Shown: positions 22,446 through 30,333, counted from the first letter of the stretch. The stretch is 32,356 bases of DNA from Eubacteriales bacterium (GCA_030524715.1 JAUNGB010000063.1:1-32356); one strand, 5' to 3'. Notes: generated by a model from the sequence alone, not told the origin. Translations and numbers: made by a program.

Positions 22446-24323
22446 TTATTCTGACTTTACTTTATTCCAGAGTTCTCCGTATACGGTGTCCGCTTCCGGC
22501 CCGAGATACTGGAAGGTTTCCAGTTCAGGCAGGGTGGAAAGATCAGGGAACGCAATACTGCTGTTGCGGATGGCGTCATCCTCGATCATCTCTCTGGCCG
22601 CCGTATTGGGGGTCGAATAGGTAATATACTCAAAATTCTTAAGGGCAATGTCCGGCCTGCAGATGAAATTCAGGAATTTCTCCGCATTTTCTTTATTCTG
22701 GGAATTCTTGGGGATCACCCAGGAATCGATCCAGATATTGGTTCCCTCCTTTGGGATCACATATTCCAGATCCGGGTTTTCCATCTGCGTATAGATCGCT
22801 TCTCCGGAATAGATCACACCGATGGCAGCCTCTCCGCCGATCATCTTGTCACGCACCTGGTCGATGACATACGCCTGTACCAGCGGCTTCTGCTCCACCA
22901 GAAGATTCTTCGCGGCTGTCAGTTCATCCAGATCTGTGGAATTTAAAGAGTATCCCAGATATCTCAATGCTACGGCAAAAGCATCACGGACGGAATCCTG
23001 CATGAGGATATTGTCTTTATATTTTTCATCCCACAGGATTCCCCAACTGTCCACAGGTTCGTCCACCATAGTTTTATTATAGAGGATCCCCACCGTTCCC
23101 CAGCAGTAAGGGATGGAATATTTATTTTCCGGGTCAAACTGCCGGGACTGCTCCATGTATTCCTCACCAATATACTGCAGGTTGGGAATATTGTCAAAAT
23201 TGATCTCCGCGAGAAGATCGTTTTCGATCATCCTCTGTATCATATAATCGCTGGGGCAGACCACATCATAGGCGATAGCGCCGGAGCTCACCTTCGGATA
23301 CAGGATCTCATTGGTTTCAAATTCTTCATAAACAACATCGATCCCTGTCTCTTCCTCAAAGATGGCGAGCACCTCGGGATCAATATATTCTCCCCAGTTA
23401 TAAACAATCACCTTCTCAGAGTTCATCATCTGGTTACGGGACGCATAGTAAATCCCGCCGCCGACAAAAACAAGGCAGAAGGCTGCCGGGATCACACGGC
23501 GGATTACGATTCTTTTTACCTTTGACGGACGTTTTGCCTTCTTTTTCGCAGTACCTTCTTTTTTCTCCGGCGCATAATTGATCAGCAGAAGAAGCAGCAG
23601 CACTGAAGTAAAAAGAATGGTGGAAAGAGCGTAGATTTCCGGTTTGATACCCTTACGGACCTCCGTATAGATCTTGGTAGAAAGAGTATCGATTCCGGGC
23701 CCTTTGGTAAAATGCGTGATCACAAAATCATCCAGGGACATGGTAAACGCCAGCATAAAGCCTGAAAGAACCCCCGGAACGATATCCGGAAATACCACCT
23801 TAAAAAACGCCTGTAAAGGAGACGCCCCAAGATCCATGGCCGCCTCATAAGTATGACGGCTGGTCTGCTTCAGCTTGGGGGTCACGCTCAATATCACATA
23901 AGGGATATTAAACGTAATATGCGCGATCAGGATCGTCCCGAAGCCCAGCGTCATACGGCAGGCGATAAACAGCAGCATCAGGGAAATACCCATCACGATC
24001 TCCGCGTTCATCATGGGAATATTGGTCAGGCCCATATAAATGGTACGCCATCTCTGCTTCATCCCCTGGATACCGATGGCTGCCGCCGTACCAATAATGG
24101 TAGCGACTGCCGCCGCCACAAAGGATATGATCAGCGTCGTATAAAGGGCGCTCATGATCTGTTCGTTCTGAAACAGCTGCCGATACCATTTTAAAGTAAA
24201 TCCTCCCCATTTAGCCCTTGTCTTAGAGTTATTGAAGGAAAGGACGATCAATGTTACGATAGGCGCGTAAAGAAGGATAAAAATGAGCGCCAGATATATT
24301 TTTTCCAGATATTTCTTAATCAA
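22446..24323 (-). CDS. potCD: Fused spermidine/putrescine permease (PotC) and binding protein (PotD)
   Basis: One unbroken 625-residue frame. Residues 1 to about 255 are a PotC-type permease (YAPIVTLIVLSFNNSKT start, EAAMDLGASPLQAFFKVVFPDI loop). A Lys-rich linker (EKKEGTAKKKAKRPSKVKR) leads to a further membrane helix (about 275-300). From about 310 a PotD-type solute-binding domain follows (VIVYNWGEYIDPEVLAIFEE, YDVVCPSDYMIQRM, IPYCWGTVGILYNK, WIDSWVIPKNSQNKENAEKF). The added helix tethers the binding domain outside the cell. Such fusions occur in several Firmicutes. Start overlaps potB stop by 4 nt. Confidence 0.93.
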   Translation of the reverse strand: MIKKYLEKIYLALIFILLYAPIVTLIVLSFNNSKTRAKWGGFTLKWYRQLFQNEQIMSALYTTLIISFVAAAVATIIGTAAAIGIQGMKQRWRTIYMGLTNIPMMNAEIVMGISLMLLFIACRMTLGFGTILIAHITFNIPYVILSVTPKLKQTSRHTYEAAMDLGASPLQAFFKVVFPDIVPGVLSGFMLAFTMSLDDFVITHFTKGPGIDTLSTKIYTEVRKGIKPEIYALSTILFTSVLLLLLLINYAPEKKEGTAKKKAKRPSKVKRIVIRRVIPAAFCLVFVGGGIYYASRNQMMNSEKVIVYNWGEYIDPEVLAIFEEETGIDVVYEEFETNEILYPKVSSGAIAYDVVCPSDYMIQRMIENDLLAEINFDNIPNLQYIGEEYMEQSRQFDPENKYSIPYCWGTVGILYNKTMVDEPVDSWGILWDEKYKDNILMQDSVRDAFAVALRYLGYSLNSTDLDELTAAKNLLVEQKPLVQAYVIDQVRDKMIGGEAAIGVIYSGEAIYTQMENPDLEYVIPKEGTNIWIDSWVIPKNSQNKENAEKFLNFICRPDIALKNFEYITYSTPNTAAREMIEDDAIRNSSIAFPDLSTLPELETFQYLGPEADTVYGELWNKVKSE

Positions 24324-25135
24324 AATACCGAGCCCTCCTCATCTTTATCGTATTTTGCCACAAGGGCCATGCTTGCAATGATAAACACCATCAGCACCAG
24401 AGACAGGCCGCTTCCTACATGCCAGTTGCTGTTCTGCTTGAAGGACTGCTCGATGACGTTTCCGATCAGCAGGATCTTCCCGCCGCCCAAAAGGTCGGAG
24501 ATAACGAAGGTGGTCAGCGCGGGCACAAAAACCATGGTGATCCCGCTGATGACTCCCGGAACGCTTAAAGGAAGCGTGATCTTCAGGAAGGTCTGAACCG
24601 GATTGGCTCCCAGATCTCTTGCGGCGTTCAGCACGTCCTTATCGATCTTGATCAGGACATTGTAAATGGGCAGTACCATAAACGGCAGGAAGTTATATAC
24701 CATGCCAAGGATAATGGCATAAGGCGTATTGATGATCTCCAGCGCCGGAAGGTGCAGAAAACCAAGAATACTGTTGATAACGCCTGTCTTTTCCAGCAGG
24801 GTCTGCCATGCCATGGTGCGCAGAAGGAAATTCATCCACATGGGAAGAATAAAAATCAGCACAATAAAGCTTGACTGGTTCATATTCCTGGAGCTTAAGA
24901 TCATGGCAAGGGGATAGGCCAGCAGCAGGCACACTGCTGTGCTTATAAAAGAAAGCAGAATGGAAATCCCCAATGCCTTCAGGTTCTCCGGCGTAGTAAT
25001 CTGCGCCAGGTTTGCAAAGGTGAACGCTCCCTCGTCGTCTGTAAACGCATAGTAAACGATCAAAAGGAGGGGTATCACCACAAAGGATACAGACCAGAAC
25101 AGATAAGGGCCTGCCAGATAACGTTTATTCTTCAA
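24320..25135 (-). CDS. potB: Spermidine/putrescine ABC transporter permease PotB
   Basis: About 271 residues, six membrane segments, EAA loop [22 protein letters not shown]-terminus [20 protein letters not shown] typical of PotB. I place the start at TTG 25135 because AGGAGG lies 9 nt upstream and the protein then begins like relatives. An ATG at 25153 in the same frame would add six residues and lacks a good ribosome site. Either way the gene begins inside the end of potA and its stop overlaps potCD, so the three genes are translationally coupled. Confidence 0.92.
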   Translation of the reverse strand: MKNKRYLAGPYLFWSVSFVVIPLLLIVYYAFTDDEGAFTFANLAQITTPENLKALGISILLSFISTAVCLLLAYPLAMILSSRNMNQSSFIVLIFILPMWMNFLLRTMAWQTLLEKTGVINSILGFLHLPALEIINTPYAIILGMVYNFLPFMVLPIYNVLIKIDKDVLNAARDLGANPVQTFLKITLPLSVPGVISGITMVFVPALTTFVISDLLGGGKILLIGNVIEQSFKQNSNWHVGSGLSLVLMVFIIASMALVAKYDKDEEGSVF

Positions 25136-26198
25136 TATTGACTGCCTCCTCATCTTCTGATTCCGGTTTTTTCATGATCTGAATGTCAAAGGGGTCTACA
25201 TGGATGCTGACCTCCGTACCCACCGGGAACATATCCGTGCTGTGAACCAGCCATTCATAGTTATTTGCCATAACCTCCATCTCATAGTGTACCCCCTTAA
25301 AGATCAGGTGGGTCACGATCCCGTCGATGCTTCCCTCTCCCGGCTTCAAAAGATCGATATCCTCGGGGCGGATAACCACATCCACAGGCTTGTTGCGCCC
25401 GAAGCCTTCGTCTACACAGGGGAAATTTACGCCCAGGATCTTTACCAGACGGTCTTCCAGCATCAGCCCCGGGAGAATGTTGCTCTCTCCGATAAAGTCC
25501 GCCACAAAAGCGTTTTCCGGCTCATTATAGATACTCTCCGGCGTTCCGATCTGCTGGATATAGCCCTGGTTCATGACGACGATGGTATCGGACATGGTAA
25601 GGGCCTCTTCCTGATCATGGGTTACATATATAAAGGTAATGCCCAGCTCGTTTTTCAGGCGGATCAGCTCGTACTGCATATCCTGACGCATCTTTAAGTC
25701 CAGCGCTCCCAGAGGTTCATCCAGAAGAAGTACCTTCGGCTCGTTGACGATGGCACGGGCGATGGCGATCCTCTGCTGCTGGCCGCCGCTTAAAGAATCA
25801 GGCATACGGTTCTCGAAGCCGTCCAGATTGACCAGCTTTAAGGCGTATTTGATCTTGTCGTGAATATACTGCTTGCTCTTGTTTTTGATTTTCAGGCCGA
25901 AAGCAATATTTTCTGCGATCGTCATGTGGGTAAACAGGGCGTATTTCTGAAATACGGTGTTTAACTGGCGCTTATTCGGCGGAAGATTCGTAATGTCTTT
26001 TCCGTCAAAAATAACACGCCCGGAATCCGGGCTTTCAAACCCGCCCAGAATACGCAGCGTAGTTGTTTTGCCGCATCCGCTCGGACCAAGAAGAGTCAGA
26101 AACTCGTTCTCGCGGATATAAAGGTTCAGATCGTCAAGAACCGTCTGGGTACCATAGGACTTGGTGATGTTGATAAAATCAATCAGCTTGTTGCTCAT
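25125..26198 (-). CDS. potA: Spermidine/putrescine ABC transporter ATP-binding protein PotA
   Basis: A 357-residue ATPase: Walker [20 protein letters not shown]-loop [13 protein letters not shown], signature [15 protein letters not shown], Walker [13 protein letters not shown], switch [12 protein letters not shown]-terminal TOBE-type regulatory domain follows (from about residue 270, [11 protein letters not shown]). It energises polyamine uptake through PotB and PotCD. ATG at 26198 has GGAGGA. It is the first gene of the pot operon, with a 135-nt leader. Confidence 0.94.
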   Translation of the reverse strand: MSNKLIDFINITKSYGTQTVLDDLNLYIRENEFLTLLGPSGCGKTTTLRILGGFESPDSGRVIFDGKDITNLPPNKRQLNTVFQKYALFTHMTIAENIAFGLKIKNKSKQYIHDKIKYALKLVNLDGFENRMPDSLSGGQQQRIAIARAIVNEPKVLLLDEPLGALDLKMRQDMQYELIRLKNELGITFIYVTHDQEEALTMSDTIVVMNQGYIQQIGTPESIYNEPENAFVADFIGESNILPGLMLEDRLVKILGVNFPCVDEGFGRNKPVDVVIRPEDIDLLKPGEGSIDGIVTHLIFKGVHYEMEVMANNYEWLVHSTDMFPVGTEVSIHVDPFDIQIMKKPESEDEEAVNIEE

Positions 26199-26333
26199 GG
26201 CTCATTCCTCCATCATGTAGTATTTCGGCGCCGGTACCGGCCGCCGATAGAGGGAGTCCGGAGAATTATCTCCGCCGTGCAGATTTGCACGAAATATGCC
26301 GAAACAGCCTCCCTCGGCTCATTTCGACATTTA
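26199..26333 (-). other. Leader of the pot operon
   Basis: Transcribed region between the predicted start (about 26333) and potA. It contains a GC-rich palindrome around GCCGGTACCGGC and several short complementary segments, but no terminator-like T-tract. A regulatory fold is possible; nothing specific was recognised. Confidence 0.35.
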
Positions 26334-26339
26334 ATATCT

Positions 26340-26368
26340 ATTATAGTATGTCTTCCCCCCAAAGTCTA
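26340..26368 (-). promoter_or_regulatory. Promoter of the pot operon
   Basis: TATAAT (26340-26345) with TAGACT (26363-26368) 17 nt upstream on the minus strand. It lies directly after the recombinase stop codon (26369), with no visible terminator between them. Confidence 0.6.
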
Positions 26369-28267
26369 TCATTTTCTCACGCCAGAGGGGTACAAAATTT
26401 CATTTACTTCCCATCTTCCCCTGCCTCCTGCCCCCAAAAACTGTATTTTTCCTTCTTTTTTCAGAGCTTTTATTCTATAATTCACGCAGGACGGACTGAT
26501 ATCCAGCTTTTCCGCGATCTGTTTTGCTGTAATCTCCGGGTTTTCTTTGAGCAGGTTCACTATGATTTCTCTGTCTTTCTTTTTCTGTTCCGGATAATCA
26601 AAGGCGTTTCCGTAACAGACGGTTATCCTGTTTTCGTGCGCTTCTATTGAAGGTGATTTTTTTGAGGATGGTATTTCTTTCGCATGTATTTCCAGTGCAG
26701 AGATTTCCTTTGGAGATACTTCCTGTGTAAAAAACAGTTCCATGTACCGGGGATATATAACAATTTGTTCTATCTCTTTCAATATTCCCTCCACACATGC
26801 CCCTTCAAATATGCGTTCTTCCCGCATAAATTCTTCCAGCTTGCAAATTCGTTCTTTCAGAGGCATAGCATGAGCTTCCTGTCTGCTGATTCCCTGTATT
26901 TTTTCCTGTATGGCATTTAATTTTTGTTCCAATTCTGTTTGCTTTGCCTGATAGACCTCATCTGACAGGACGCCAGTCAGTAATTTATCCACCAGAGTAT
27001 TCATCTGTTCTTTTGTTTTTTCTTTATTTCGCTCTTCTCTGTCCAATTCCGGCTTCAGATTTTTCTCCTGCAAAGTAATCTGCAGAAGCTGTTTCATCCT
27101 CCCTATTATTTTTTCTTTTTCTATTGGACGGATTTCGCTGAATTTCCTGTAAAGGATATGGTACAGTTTTTCTTCTTTTAAATGAATATTATCACAGTCT
27201 GTTCTTCCGGATTCTATATAACATTTACATTTCCACTCATAAATTTTTTCGCCGTTCCGATATCTTCGCCGCACTGTGCGGTAATAAGGTGCGTGACAGT
27301 TCCCACAGAAAAGCTTTCCGCTAAGGGGAGTTTTACCGGGATTTTTTCCATTGGCAACTCCGGTCTTTTCCTTCGCAGCAGTTCGGTTTTCTTTTTCAAA
27401 TATAGACCCTTCTCTTTTTTCCAGCCGGGCTCTGTCAGTCATTTTTTGATTGGCAAGTTCCCATAATTCTGCTGACACAATGGTCGGAACTTTGTTTTCA
27501 TAAATAAACTGCTGTTCTATGGGAACCGGCAAAGTTCTTTTTGAATCAAAATCATAGTGCTTCCGGTTCATCACAACAGTTCCTTTATTCAGAGGGCTGC
27601 GGATCATTCTTCGGATATCGGCATCAGAAAAGGGATTGCCCTTTCGATTAACAATCCCTTCGTTTCTTAATATTGCCGCAATTCTGCGGCAGCCATATCC
27701 TGCGGCACACAACTCGTACATCCGACGCTTTATCTGCGCTTCCTCTTCCACAAGCACCACGCTTTTATCCGGCAGTTTTTGATAACCATATGTATGGGAG
27801 GTTAAAATTACTGCTCCTCCGTTTTTCTGCCGGTTATGGTGCGCATTATTAATTTTCTTACTGAGCTCCCGGCTGTAATCCTCTGCCAGAATTGCTTTGA
27901 TTCCCGTAATCAATGCGTCGTCGGTACTGTAAAACTTCTGCTCAATATAAATATAAAGCTTTTTTCGGGAAACCGTAAGCCTGTCAATGAACAGATACCA
28001 GTCCCGGGTATTCCGCATTAACCTGTCCTGGGATTTAATTACAATAATATCGAACTTATCAAGAAGCAGATCCTCATACAGACGGTTATATTCCGCCCGT
28101 CCCTTTGTACTTGTAGCGGAACGGCTTTCCACATAGAAATCCGTCAGGAACCAGCCCTTCCCTTGCACGCACTCCCGCGCCTCCTGTACCTGATTTGCCA
28201 GAGCGTCCTTCTGGCTTTCCTCTTCCGTGCTGCACCGGGCGTAAATCACTGCCCGAAGCCCGCTCAT
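26369..28267 (-). CDS. Large serine recombinase with an extra C-terminal winged helix
   Basis: A 632-residue large serine recombinase. The resolvase domain (about 5-150) has catalytic Ser13 in VIYARCSTEEESQ and SQDRLMRN; the recombinase domain (about 165-280) includes YGCRRIAAILRNEGI. A zinc ribbon with CGNCHAPYYRT follows near residue 320, then a Glu/Lys-rich coiled coil (about 385-470). Beyond the usual end, about residues 560-630 form a winged helix (EITAKQIAEKLDISPSCVNY, RIKALKKEGKIQFLG). It should integrate and excise the surrounding element by recombining attP with attB. ATG overlaps the upstream 54-residue gene by 4 nt (ATGA). Confidence 0.93.
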   Translation of the reverse strand: MSGLRAVIYARCSTEEESQKDALANQVQEARECVQGKGWFLTDFYVESRSATSTKGRAEYNRLYEDLLLDKFDIIVIKSQDRLMRNTRDWYLFIDRLTVSRKKLYIYIEQKFYSTDDALITGIKAILAEDYSRELSKKINNAHHNRQKNGGAVILTSHTYGYQKLPDKSVVLVEEEAQIKRRMYELCAAGYGCRRIAAILRNEGIVNRKGNPFSDADIRRMIRSPLNKGTVVMNRKHYDFDSKRTLPVPIEQQFIYENKVPTIVSAELWELANQKMTDRARLEKREGSIFEKENRTAAKEKTGVANGKNPGKTPLSGKLFCGNCHAPYYRTVRRRYRNGEKIYEWKCKCYIESGRTDCDNIHLKEEKLYHILYRKFSEIRPIEKEKIIGRMKQLLQITLQEKNLKPELDREERNKEKTKEQMNTLVDKLLTGVLSDEVYQAKQTELEQKLNAIQEKIQGISRQEAHAMPLKERICKLEEFMREERIFEGACVEGILKEIEQIVIYPRYMELFFTQEVSPKEISALEIHAKEIPSSKKSPSIEAHENRITVCYGNAFDYPEQKKKDREIIVNLLKENPEITAKQIAEKLDISPSCVNYRIKALKKEGKIQFLGAGGRGRWEVNEILYPSGVRK

Positions 28268-28428
28268 ATACTATCCTCACGGATTCTTTCTGTCAATTTC
28301 ACCTTTTCGCCCGGCGTAATGACATGTTCCTGTTCCATCCGGTCGATAAGCTTTTGCATCACATTCTTTTCCTGCTGAGTTAAGACTGCTTTTCCCGTAT
28401 CCGATGATCCTTTAAAATTTTCTGTCAT
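28264..28428 (-). CDS. Small charged protein (54 aa), possible recombinase accessory factor
   Basis: A 54-residue frame too short for routine calling: MTENFKGSSDTGKAV start, then a charged helical part (QQEKNVMQKLIDRMEQEHVI) and EKVKLTERIREDSI. Both ends overlap neighbours by ATGA, its start with the 25-residue frame and its stop with the recombinase, which strongly suggests it is translated. No family recognised. Position next to a serine recombinase makes a directionality or regulatory factor worth considering, but nothing in the sequence proves that. Confidence 0.68.
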   Translation of the reverse strand: MTENFKGSSDTGKAVLTQQEKNVMQKLIDRMEQEHVITPGEKVKLTERIREDSI

Positions 28429-28502
28429 AGACGTTTGGGTACTCCCGCTGCTAATTCTTTGCTACATTCTATGCAGAACGGGCTTTTCCTGTTACTGTTC
28501 AC
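28425..28502 (-). CDS. Candidate 25-aa Cys-x2-Cys miniprotein
   Basis: GTG at 28502 overlaps the stop of the 96-residue gene (GTGA) and its own stop overlaps the next start (ATGA). The product begins VNSNRKSPFCIECSKELAAG, with one CxxC pair like half of a zinc knuckle, and ends VPKRL. An AGAGAAGG-like ribosome site is present but close. It may instead be only a coupling frame that carries ribosomes to the next gene. Confidence 0.4.
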   Translation of the reverse strand: MNSNRKSPFCIECSKELAAGVPKRL

Positions 28503-28789
28503 TCCTTCTCTCTAATCGTAGTATTTGCCCTATTCCGGTATGCTTCTGCAAGTTTTATGCCTTCTGCCACTTTACTTGCCTGCTGATAATAAAAATTTAC
28601 CGCCGCCCGAAATACTTCCGGGCGTTTTCCCTGAAGCAGATCCGGACTAAACTGTGCCTCTTTCTGATAAAGAAATGTTTTTCCGGAAACAACAAGATAA
28701 TTCTTTTGCGTATCTATATCAATAATTAATTGCGGGGATTCCCCTATATAAAGTTTCCTTCCCTGAAGCTTTACAGGTATCTGCTGCAT
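28499..28789 (-). CDS. Small protein of unknown function (96 aa) between HipA-like kinase and recombinase
   Basis: MQQIPVKLQGRKLYIGESPQ start, followed by beta-strand-like segments (LIIDIDTQKNYLVVSGKTFL) and a helical C-terminal half (EVFRAAVNFYYQQASKVAEG, IKLAEAYRNRANTTIREKE). I recognise no family. AGGAGG lies 9 nt before the ATG at 28789. It follows the kinase gene after 30 nt and overlaps the next frame, so it belongs to the same transcript. By position it could be the kinase partner or substrate. Confidence 0.75.
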   Translation of the reverse strand: MQQIPVKLQGRKLYIGESPQLIIDIDTQKNYLVVSGKTFLYQKEAQFSPDLLQGKRPEVFRAAVNFYYQQASKVAEGIKLAEAYRNRANTTIREKE

Positions 28790-28819
28790 TCCATGCTACC
28801 TCCTGACTGTGAAGTCCGA

Positions 28820-30034
28820 TTACCAATACTTTTCCTTTTTCCAAATCTTCCTGCCGTCCATAAATAGCTGCAGATACTCAATTTTCCGGCAGATTGTCTG
28901 CACAATTTTTTGTATCCGTTCTTCAGGCATTTCCGTGTATTCGCTCAGAAGCTGCTTTGCAATTTCCGGTAAACCTTCTAATTTCGCAATCGGGAACCAT
29001 GTCGGCTCCTTCACATACCGGAGCATCTCCACCTCACGCTTGCAAAATGATGTAACCTTTAAATCCAGAAGCCCGCTTTTTGCCGGAATGAACTCCTGAT
29101 TATAATATAAAGAATTTCCTGTATCAAAAATCGGAGCCATTGCCACCAGTTTTCGTTGCTTTTCGCTGTAAAGAAATCCAAAATTATTATAATGCCTGTC
29201 CGTATTGCTCAAAACAAAGTCTGTGAGAATTGTATATTCCAACTGCCTGCGCACAACTGCCTCTTCCATTCCATGCAGCACTGCCTGTTGAATTACTGCT
29301 TCATATTCTGATATCTCATTTGGAACCTTATAATTTTTTACCAGTTGATAAGCAGATACAAATTCCAAATCCTGCGAAGTAAAAAGCTCGTTCAAAGAAC
29401 ATGGTACTTCCTGTCCTCCTATCAGAATTTTATCCATAACGTAAGTCACGTAATTGTCCCATCCTAACAGTTCATGCATTCTGCCTGCAATTACTTCATT
29501 CACTGATTGCTGACCATAATCATTTGCATTAACCTTTAACAGATACCTTTTTCCATTCCTGATAACCCACTTTTTCTTCATTTCACCATTTACAGAAGAA
29601 GACGGTGAAAATCTGGAAATATGTCTGTCTGCATCAATTCTTCCGGAATCTGTCAGAAGATTTCCCATCTCATCAGAAAAAGCATTTTCATAAAAATTAA
29701 TATCTTTCCAGTACAATTCCTCTCCGACAGGCTGCAGCCAATAATGATCCGTCAAACTCAAACCATATCCGGAAAGCATCAACGACTGACAGGTATCCTC
29801 CCCCATGTACGCCAATACCTGCTGAATGCCACGCCTGGTATCCGGAATCGCTCTTAGCTGCCACCATTGCGCAATCTGGCTGCTCTCCCCATTGCATCCG
29901 ACAGGAAGTTCCTCCGGTAAAAACACTTCAATCACATATTCCAGTTTTCCGGAAACAGAATCCATATATACCAATGCAACATCCAGATCTTTGTGCTTTA
30001 AAACATATAATTCTTCATGTATCAGCGCTTTCAT
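28820..30034 (-). CDS. HipA-like protein kinase
   Basis: A 404-residue kinase-fold protein. The N-terminal part resembles Firmicute HipA-like proteins (LPVG, WWQLRAIPDTRRGIQQVLAY, LSGYGLSLTDHYWLQP). The kinase part has a nucleotide-binding Lys (NGKRYLLKVN, about residue 172), SVNEVIAGRMHELLG, the catalytic loop LSNTDRHYNNFGFLY near 290 and the metal-binding APIFDTGNSLYYN. All key residues look intact. HipA kinases phosphorylate proteins such as tRNA synthetases and act as toxins in some systems. No HipB-like antitoxin or DUF3990/DUF3791 partner is visible. AGGAGG precedes the ATG. It leads the kinase to recombinase operon. Confidence 0.85.
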   Translation of the reverse strand: MKALIHEELYVLKHKDLDVALVYMDSVSGKLEYVIEVFLPEELPVGCNGESSQIAQWWQLRAIPDTRRGIQQVLAYMGEDTCQSLMLSGYGLSLTDHYWLQPVGEELYWKDINFYENAFSDEMGNLLTDSGRIDADRHISRFSPSSSVNGEMKKKWVIRNGKRYLLKVNANDYGQQSVNEVIAGRMHELLGWDNYVTYVMDKILIGGQEVPCSLNELFTSQDLEFVSAYQLVKNYKVPNEISEYEAVIQQAVLHGMEEAVVRRQLEYTILTDFVLSNTDRHYNNFGFLYSEKQRKLVAMAPIFDTGNSLYYNQEFIPAKSGLLDLKVTSFCKREVEMLRYVKEPTWFPIAKLEGLPEIAKQLLSEYTEMPEERIQKIVQTICRKIEYLQLFMDGRKIWKKEKYW

Positions 30035-30049
30035 AAACCTCTGCCTCCT

Positions 30050-30153
30050 TTTACTGCTGCCTATAGTTCCCTCTATTATATATAAGTGTATTTAAAATTC
30101 TGTTACGGTATCAGTATATCACAGTCCTCAATATCGTAGCAAGCAGCAGTAAA
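30050..30153. repeat. Inverted repeat embracing the kinase promoter
   Basis: TTTACTGCTGC (30050-30060) and GCAGCAGTAAA (30143-30153) are perfect 11-bp arms 82 nt apart, one beside the ribosome site of the kinase gene and one upstream of the promoter. They could be paired repressor sites. Confidence 0.55.
30113..30142 (-). promoter_or_regulatory. Candidate promoter of the kinase-recombinase operon
   Basis: TTGCTA (30137-30142), an 18-nt spacer and TATACT (30113-30118) on the minus strand. A TATAAT box nearer the gene (about 30077) is an alternative without a clear -35 box. Confidence 0.4.
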
Positions 30154-30174
30154 GCGGACATTTGCATTCTGTCA
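30151..30174. repeat. AAAGCGGA element, decayed copy
   Basis: AAAGCGGACATTTGCATTCT matches the first 20 nt of the palindrome at 18082 except for two bases, but the closing arm is lost (TCTGTCAT instead of TCCGCTTT). It directly abuts the predicted attR. Confidence 0.5.
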
Positions 30175-30215
30175 TAATGCCTACGCACCTTTTTAAGCTT
30201 ACCTGGGTGTTAATG
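30170..30215 (+). mobile_element. Predicted attR of the serine-recombinase element
   Basis: Right junction, crossover TT at 30192-30193. Bases to the left (TCATAATGCCTACGCACCTT) are the second attP arm; bases to the right restore the permease frame as Phe-Lys-Leu-Thr-Trp. The two arms share AGGCATT/AATGCCT at equal distance from TT. Confidence 0.75.
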
Positions 30216-30299
30216 TCTATCGTGATCCTTTGCATTATAGCCATGGCTTTATACGGGATCCTGAATTTTATCGAAAAAAAATATTTAAAGCGCATCTGA
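30192..30299 (+). pseudogene. Detached C-terminal end of the ABC permease
   Basis: Reads FKLTWVLMSIVILCIIAMAL then YGILNFIEKKYLKRI and stop: a last membrane helix and basic tail characteristic of NitT/TauT-type permeases. An ATG at 30177 in frame gives a 40-codon frame, but it has no ribosome site and its first codons belong to the element. It fits exactly onto the truncated end at 20835 with no missing or duplicated residues. Confidence 0.82.
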
Positions 30300-30309
30300 T
30301 ACAGGCAAG

Positions 30310-30333
30310 GTTTCTTTATCGCACAAGAAACCG
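30310..30333 (+). terminator. Hairpin after the permease tail
   Basis: GGTTTCTT and AAGAAACC, perfect 8-bp arms with an 8-nt loop, 10 nt after the permease stop. No T-tract follows, so termination is uncertain. The rest of 30334-30405 shows nothing. Confidence 0.4.

Larger units (their letters stand above)
20834..30191. mobile_element. Predicted 9.36-kb integrative element with large serine recombinase
   Basis: Bounded by the two halves of an ABC permease gene. It carries a Ca/Na antiporter, potA-potB-potCD, a large serine recombinase, three small genes and a HipA-like kinase, all on the minus strand. I see no capsid, tail, terminase, relaxase or replication genes, so it is not a normal prophage or conjugative element. 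The boundary evidence (reading-frame restoration plus attP dyad symmetry) is direct; mobility is inferred. The small 79-bp repeat inside its left end also occurs outside it, suggesting a long stay in this lineage. Confidence 0.72.

Noticed and set aside
20834-30191. Prophage
   Set aside because: No terminase, capsid, tail, lysis or replication genes are present between the att sites; only the recombinase is phage-like.
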